Origin: Desulfobacteraceae bacterium | Lineage (GTDB): Bacteria > Desulfobacterota > DSM-4660 > Desulfatiglandales > JALVMZ01 | NCBI GenBank assembly: GCA_027032655.1 | Contig: JALVMZ010000052.1 | Location: 1-7,311, forward strand | Reading direction: 5' to 3' | DNA length: 7,311 nucleotides | Part shown: positions 4,783 to 7,311 of the stretch, one piece after another | Layout: every line of letters starts with the position of its first letter | How positions within the stretch are numbered: position 1 is the stretch's first letter | Position numbers and translations under genes: made by a program | Notes under the pieces: model-generated | The model's input: the letters and a program-made list of their open reading frames with translations, nothing else | Database searches by the model: none | Told to the model about the DNA's origin: nothing

Positions 4783-7123
4783 ATTCCTTGAGCAACATCT
4801 AATTGAAGTTGCAAATGAATCGCGGCGTATTCTTGATCATCCAGCCTTGAAAGAGCGTGAATTTCTAAGAGAGCTGGGCTTTTTTACAGGTTTGGCTCAT
4901 GATTTTGGAAAGTTTACCACTTTTTTTCAGGCTCACCTCAAGAAGGAGCATGTTTCGCGAAGACTTTCTCAGCACAGCATGATATCCGCTTTCTTTGCAG
5001 CTTATCTTGTGCGAAAACACTTCCCTGACCACAGGGAAGCTCCACTTTTAGCTTATCTTGCTGTCCATCGCCATCATGGCTACCTCAGGATTCCAGAACA
5101 AACTTTTCCCCGAGAAGAAAATGAATGGGATATATTAAGAAAGCAATGGGAAAATCTGCAGGAACATCGTGAAGAAATTCGCGCGACCTTCAGTAGAATA
5201 TACTCTAAGGCGGACGAAGGATTCCTTGGCTACTCTTTTGAACAAATTGAAATCTTTGTTAGAGAGTTGCGTTATCTCTTTAGGGAGTTATTGAGGAGTT
5301 TACGTAGGAAGACGCTTCATTCAGAGGAACTGGGGCCTGAAACTGGTCGATTGGCCTTACGGATTCAGCTGTTATTTTCAGCCTTAATTAGTGCCGATAA
5401 ATTTGCCGCTTCTGGAATTGATCGCCCTAAGCGTGAAAACTTAGAGCCTTCTTTGGTTGATTCTTACTTAGCAAATAAAAAGGCTGGCCTTAACCCTATC
5501 GATCAGCTCCGGTCCTTACTTCAAGAGAAAGTTTGGAATAGGGCAGAAAAAGAAAAAATCCCAGGACTATTCACCCTGACCGCACCTACAGGTTCTGGAA
5601 AAACCCTAACTGCCTTTAAAGCTGCCCTTATATGGCGAAAACGCTTAAAAAAAATATGGGGAACTCCTCCCAGAATAATTTATGCTCTTCCTTTTATCAA
5701 TCTAATTGAGCAGGTAGAAGAGGTTCTTAGGGAAGTCCTTACATTTCATCCCCGGTATGAACGTTTTTCGGGGCGCTTTCTCATCGCCCACCATCATTTG
5801 GCCAAAGTTCGGTATCAAGATGAGGAGGAAAAACCATTAAGAGAAGCTTTAATGCTTGTAGAAGGATGGGAAAGTGAGGTTATAATTACAACTTTCGTTC
5901 AGGTATTTCATACTATCTTTGGATATGAAAATCGTATGTTGAAAAAAATGCATAATTTGCTCGGGAGTATACTAATTCTTGATGAACCTCAGCAATTCCC
6001 ACCTGAATACTGGAAAGCCCTGGGATGGATTTTTTCTCTCCTTCAACAGGAACTTGGGGTAACAATACTGATAATGACCGCAACTCAGCCCCGACTTATG
6101 GAAAAAATAAAAACAGTGGAACTTTCCCCCGAAAATTACATCTTCTTGTTTTTCAAAAAAATTAAGCGGATTAAAGCTGAAGAAGTCTTAGAAAATGACA
6201 ATTTATTTGAACTCATTAAAAAAGGAGTTTCGCAGGGCAAATCTCAGTTGATAGTGGTGAATACTATTCGCACAAGCCTGGAAATGTGGGAAAAAATCCG
6301 TGAACAATTTTCGGATGTGAGAAGATGGTATCTGTCTACTAACATAGTACCTTTTCATCGGAGAAAGCGTATAAAAGAAATTCATGATGCTTTAGGAGAT
6401 GGTCCTTTTCTGGTAGTTTCCACTCAGGTAATTGAAGCTGGAGTAGACCTGGATTTTGATCGGGTTTTTAGAGAAATTTCCCCTTTGGATTCCTTTGTTC
6501 AAGCTGCAGGACGATGTAACCGGGAAGGGAAACAAGACAGAGGAGAGGTCTTTAGATTTTCTTTAAAAGAAAGTCTTTTAAGAGGTTCCTATGTTTATGG
6601 ACGGGTAGCTCTGGAGGTTGTCAGGGAGGTTTGGAAGGGAGAAGTTCTTGATGATGAAAGACTTTACCAGCGACTCGGAGATTACTTTTCTTTGTTGTTA
6701 AAACGTATATCCCAGGAAAAAAGCGTTGAATTATGGGAGGCTTACTGTCACTTGCGTTTTTCTGATCGCACAGGATTTTATGAGACTCTGGGAGATTATC
6801 CCCTTATCGCTTACCGGGATGAGATGTCAGTTTTGGTTATGCTCTCTCCAGAAGATGAAGAAAGGCTTGAGCAATTTTATAAGGAAGTATATGAAGAAAA
6901 AGATCTAAATAAAAAACAGGAATCCTATCTAATTCATCGACAGTGGCTATATGATCGGATGCTGAAAATCCTGGGAATTCGGGCAAGACAAAATTTGCCT
7001 CCAGAATGGAAAGAGTCAAAGTTCAGATGGGTTCCTTTTAGACAATTGAAGGAATATTATAGCGAACATATTGGTTATCTCTGGAGAAAGGAAGATTTAG
7101 AGCAAGAAATTTGGATTCTTTAA
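4757..7123 (+). CDS. cas3: Cas3, HD nuclease fused to SF2 helicase
   Basis: Cas3 is recruited to target-bound Cascade and unwinds and degrades the DNA 3' to 5' using ATP and metal ions. The protein has 788 residues with both domains in one chain. HD nuclease (about 1-240): HPGKFLEQH (6-14), the catalytic H48-D49 in GLAHDFGK, H73 in SQHS, HRHHG (104-108) and D213 in SADKFA. Helicase: Walker A APTGSGKT (276-283), DExx box DEPQ (409-412), motif III TATQP (441-445), motif V STQVIEAGVDLDFD (555-568) and motif VI QAAGRCNR (582-589). All key residues are intact, so the enzyme should be active. The DEPQ form, rather than DEAH, is common in Cas3 of this type. It overlaps cas5 by 26 bases and cas4 by about 13, which points to coupled translation. 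ATG 4757 is chosen on its SD and on domain boundaries. Confidence 0.96.
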   Translation: MRFLSHPGKFLEQHLIEVANESRRILDHPALKEREFLRELGFFTGLAHDFGKFTTFFQAHLKKEHVSRRLSQHSMISAFFAAYLVRKHFPDHREAPLLAYLAVHRHHGYLRIPEQTFPREENEWDILRKQWENLQEHREEIRATFSRIYSKADEGFLGYSFEQIEIFVRELRYLFRELLRSLRRKTLHSEELGPETGRLALRIQLLFSALISADKFAASGIDRPKRENLEPSLVDSYLANKKAGLNPIDQLRSLLQEKVWNRAEKEKIPGLFTLTAPTGSGKTLTAFKAALIWRKRLKKIWGTPPRIIYALPFINLIEQVEEVLREVLTFHPRYERFSGRFLIAHHHLAKVRYQDEEEKPLREALMLVEGWESEVIITTFVQVFHTIFGYENRMLKKMHNLLGSILILDEPQQFPPEYWKALGWIFSLLQQELGVTILIMTATQPRLMEKIKTVELSPENYIFLFFKKIKRIKAEEVLENDNLFELIKKGVSQGKSQLIVVNTIRTSLEMWEKIREQFSDVRRWYLSTNIVPFHRRKRIKEIHDALGDGPFLVVSTQVIEAGVDLDFDRVFREISPLDSFVQAAGRCNREGKQDRGEVFRFSLKESLLRGSYVYGRVALEVVREVWKGEVLDDERLYQRLGDYFSLLLKRISQEKSVELWEAYCHLRFSDRTGFYETLGDYPLIAYRDEMSVLVMLSPEDEERLEQFYKEVYEEKDLNKKQESYLIHRQWLYDRMLKILGIRARQNLPPEWKESKFRWVPFRQLKEYYSEHIGYLWRKEDLEQEIWIL

Positions 7124-7311
7124 AAGGGAAACCTTTATACTCGAATTCTGAATCAAATTGGTGGGTTAGTCCCTATCTCATCCAGGCCTATCTTATTTGT
7201 CCCAGGGAGGCGTGGCTGGAGTATCGTGCGATTTATGCAGAGCAGGAGGACCAATTTCTCAGCTTAGGAAGGTTAACCCACGAAACTTCTTACAGGAAAT
7301 TCCGAAGGGAG
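7111..7311 (+). CDS. cas4: Cas4 nuclease, N-terminal part (cut by the right edge)
   Basis: Cas4 is a RecB-like iron-sulphur nuclease that trims prespacers and checks the PAM during spacer acquisition with Cas1-Cas2. Only the first 67 residues are present. WVSPYLIQAYLICPREAW (18-35) is the Cas4 N-terminal signature, with C30 as the first of the four cysteines that bind the 4Fe-4S cluster. LGRLTHE (52-58) carries the conserved RecB-motif histidine H57. The remaining catalytic D/E-x-K residues and three cysteines lie beyond the window. The frame is open only from 7063, after a TAG, and holds no ATG before the signature. TTG 7111 is the best start; it overlaps the cas3 end by 13 bases and has a weak AGAG (7099-7102) 8 bases upstream. 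cas1 and cas2 are expected next. Confidence 0.85.
   Translation, partial: MDSLKGKPLYSNSESNWWVSPYLIQAYLICPREAWLEYRAIYAEQEDQFLSLGRLTHETSYRKFRRE

Noticed and set aside
5984..5995. DEPQ in place of DEAH in Cas3, considered as a sign of an inactive helicase.
   Set aside because: D and E of the box are kept, all other helicase motifs are intact, and DExQ variants are usual in Cas3 of I-B and related subtypes.
1..7311. CRISPR array, tRNA or rRNA genes, insertion sequences.
   Set aside because: No regularly spaced repeats, no tRNA-like cloverleaf signature, and no transposase or terminal inverted repeats were seen on either strand.

Overview
The window holds most of a subtype I-B (Hmari/Csh-type) CRISPR-Cas interference operon, all on the + strand, in the order cas8b - cas7 - cas5 - cas3 - cas4. 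Upstream lies the 3' part of a separate RAMP-superfamily gene. The DNA leans AT-rich, the proteins are rich in Lys, Glu and Ile, and every start has a bacterial-type Shine-Dalgarno (SD) context. This fits a bacterium, quite possibly a thermophilic anaerobe, where I-B systems are common, but nothing here fixes the taxon.

Layout. Bases 1-728 encode a RAMP protein with a glycine-rich loop; its frame is open to the window edge, so the gene probably starts outside. Bases 729-1106 are a gap of about 380 bases with no recognisable gene. It holds a TTGACA box, a perfect 10-bp direct repeat, a small perfect hairpin and the cas8b SD. Bases 1107-2987 are cas8b, the large subunit, with a CxxC...CxxC zinc-binding pattern. 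Inside its 3' end, a perfect AGGAGG followed by two in-frame ATG codons (2597-2612) marks a probable separate start for the small subunit Cas11b. cas7 (3014-4021), cas5 (4018-4782) and cas3 (4757-7123) are tightly packed or overlapping. cas4 starts at or near 7111 and runs off the right edge.

How they work together. In I-B systems Cas7 forms the backbone along the crRNA, Cas5 caps the 5' handle, Cas8b recognises the PAM and target, Cas11 subunits line the belly of the complex, and Cas3 (HD nuclease plus SF2 helicase in one chain here) degrades the target. Cas4 belongs to spacer acquisition, so cas1 and cas2 are expected just beyond the right edge. No cas6 and no CRISPR array are visible. The slot just before cas8b, where cas6 usually sits, is the gene-poor gap.

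The system as a whole is a known subtype. The most interesting points are the unusually clear internal cas11b start, the missing cas6 combined with a neighbouring type III-like RAMP gene, and the structured leader upstream of the operon. I adjusted two starts on SD evidence: cas7 to ATG 3014 and cas3 to ATG 4757.
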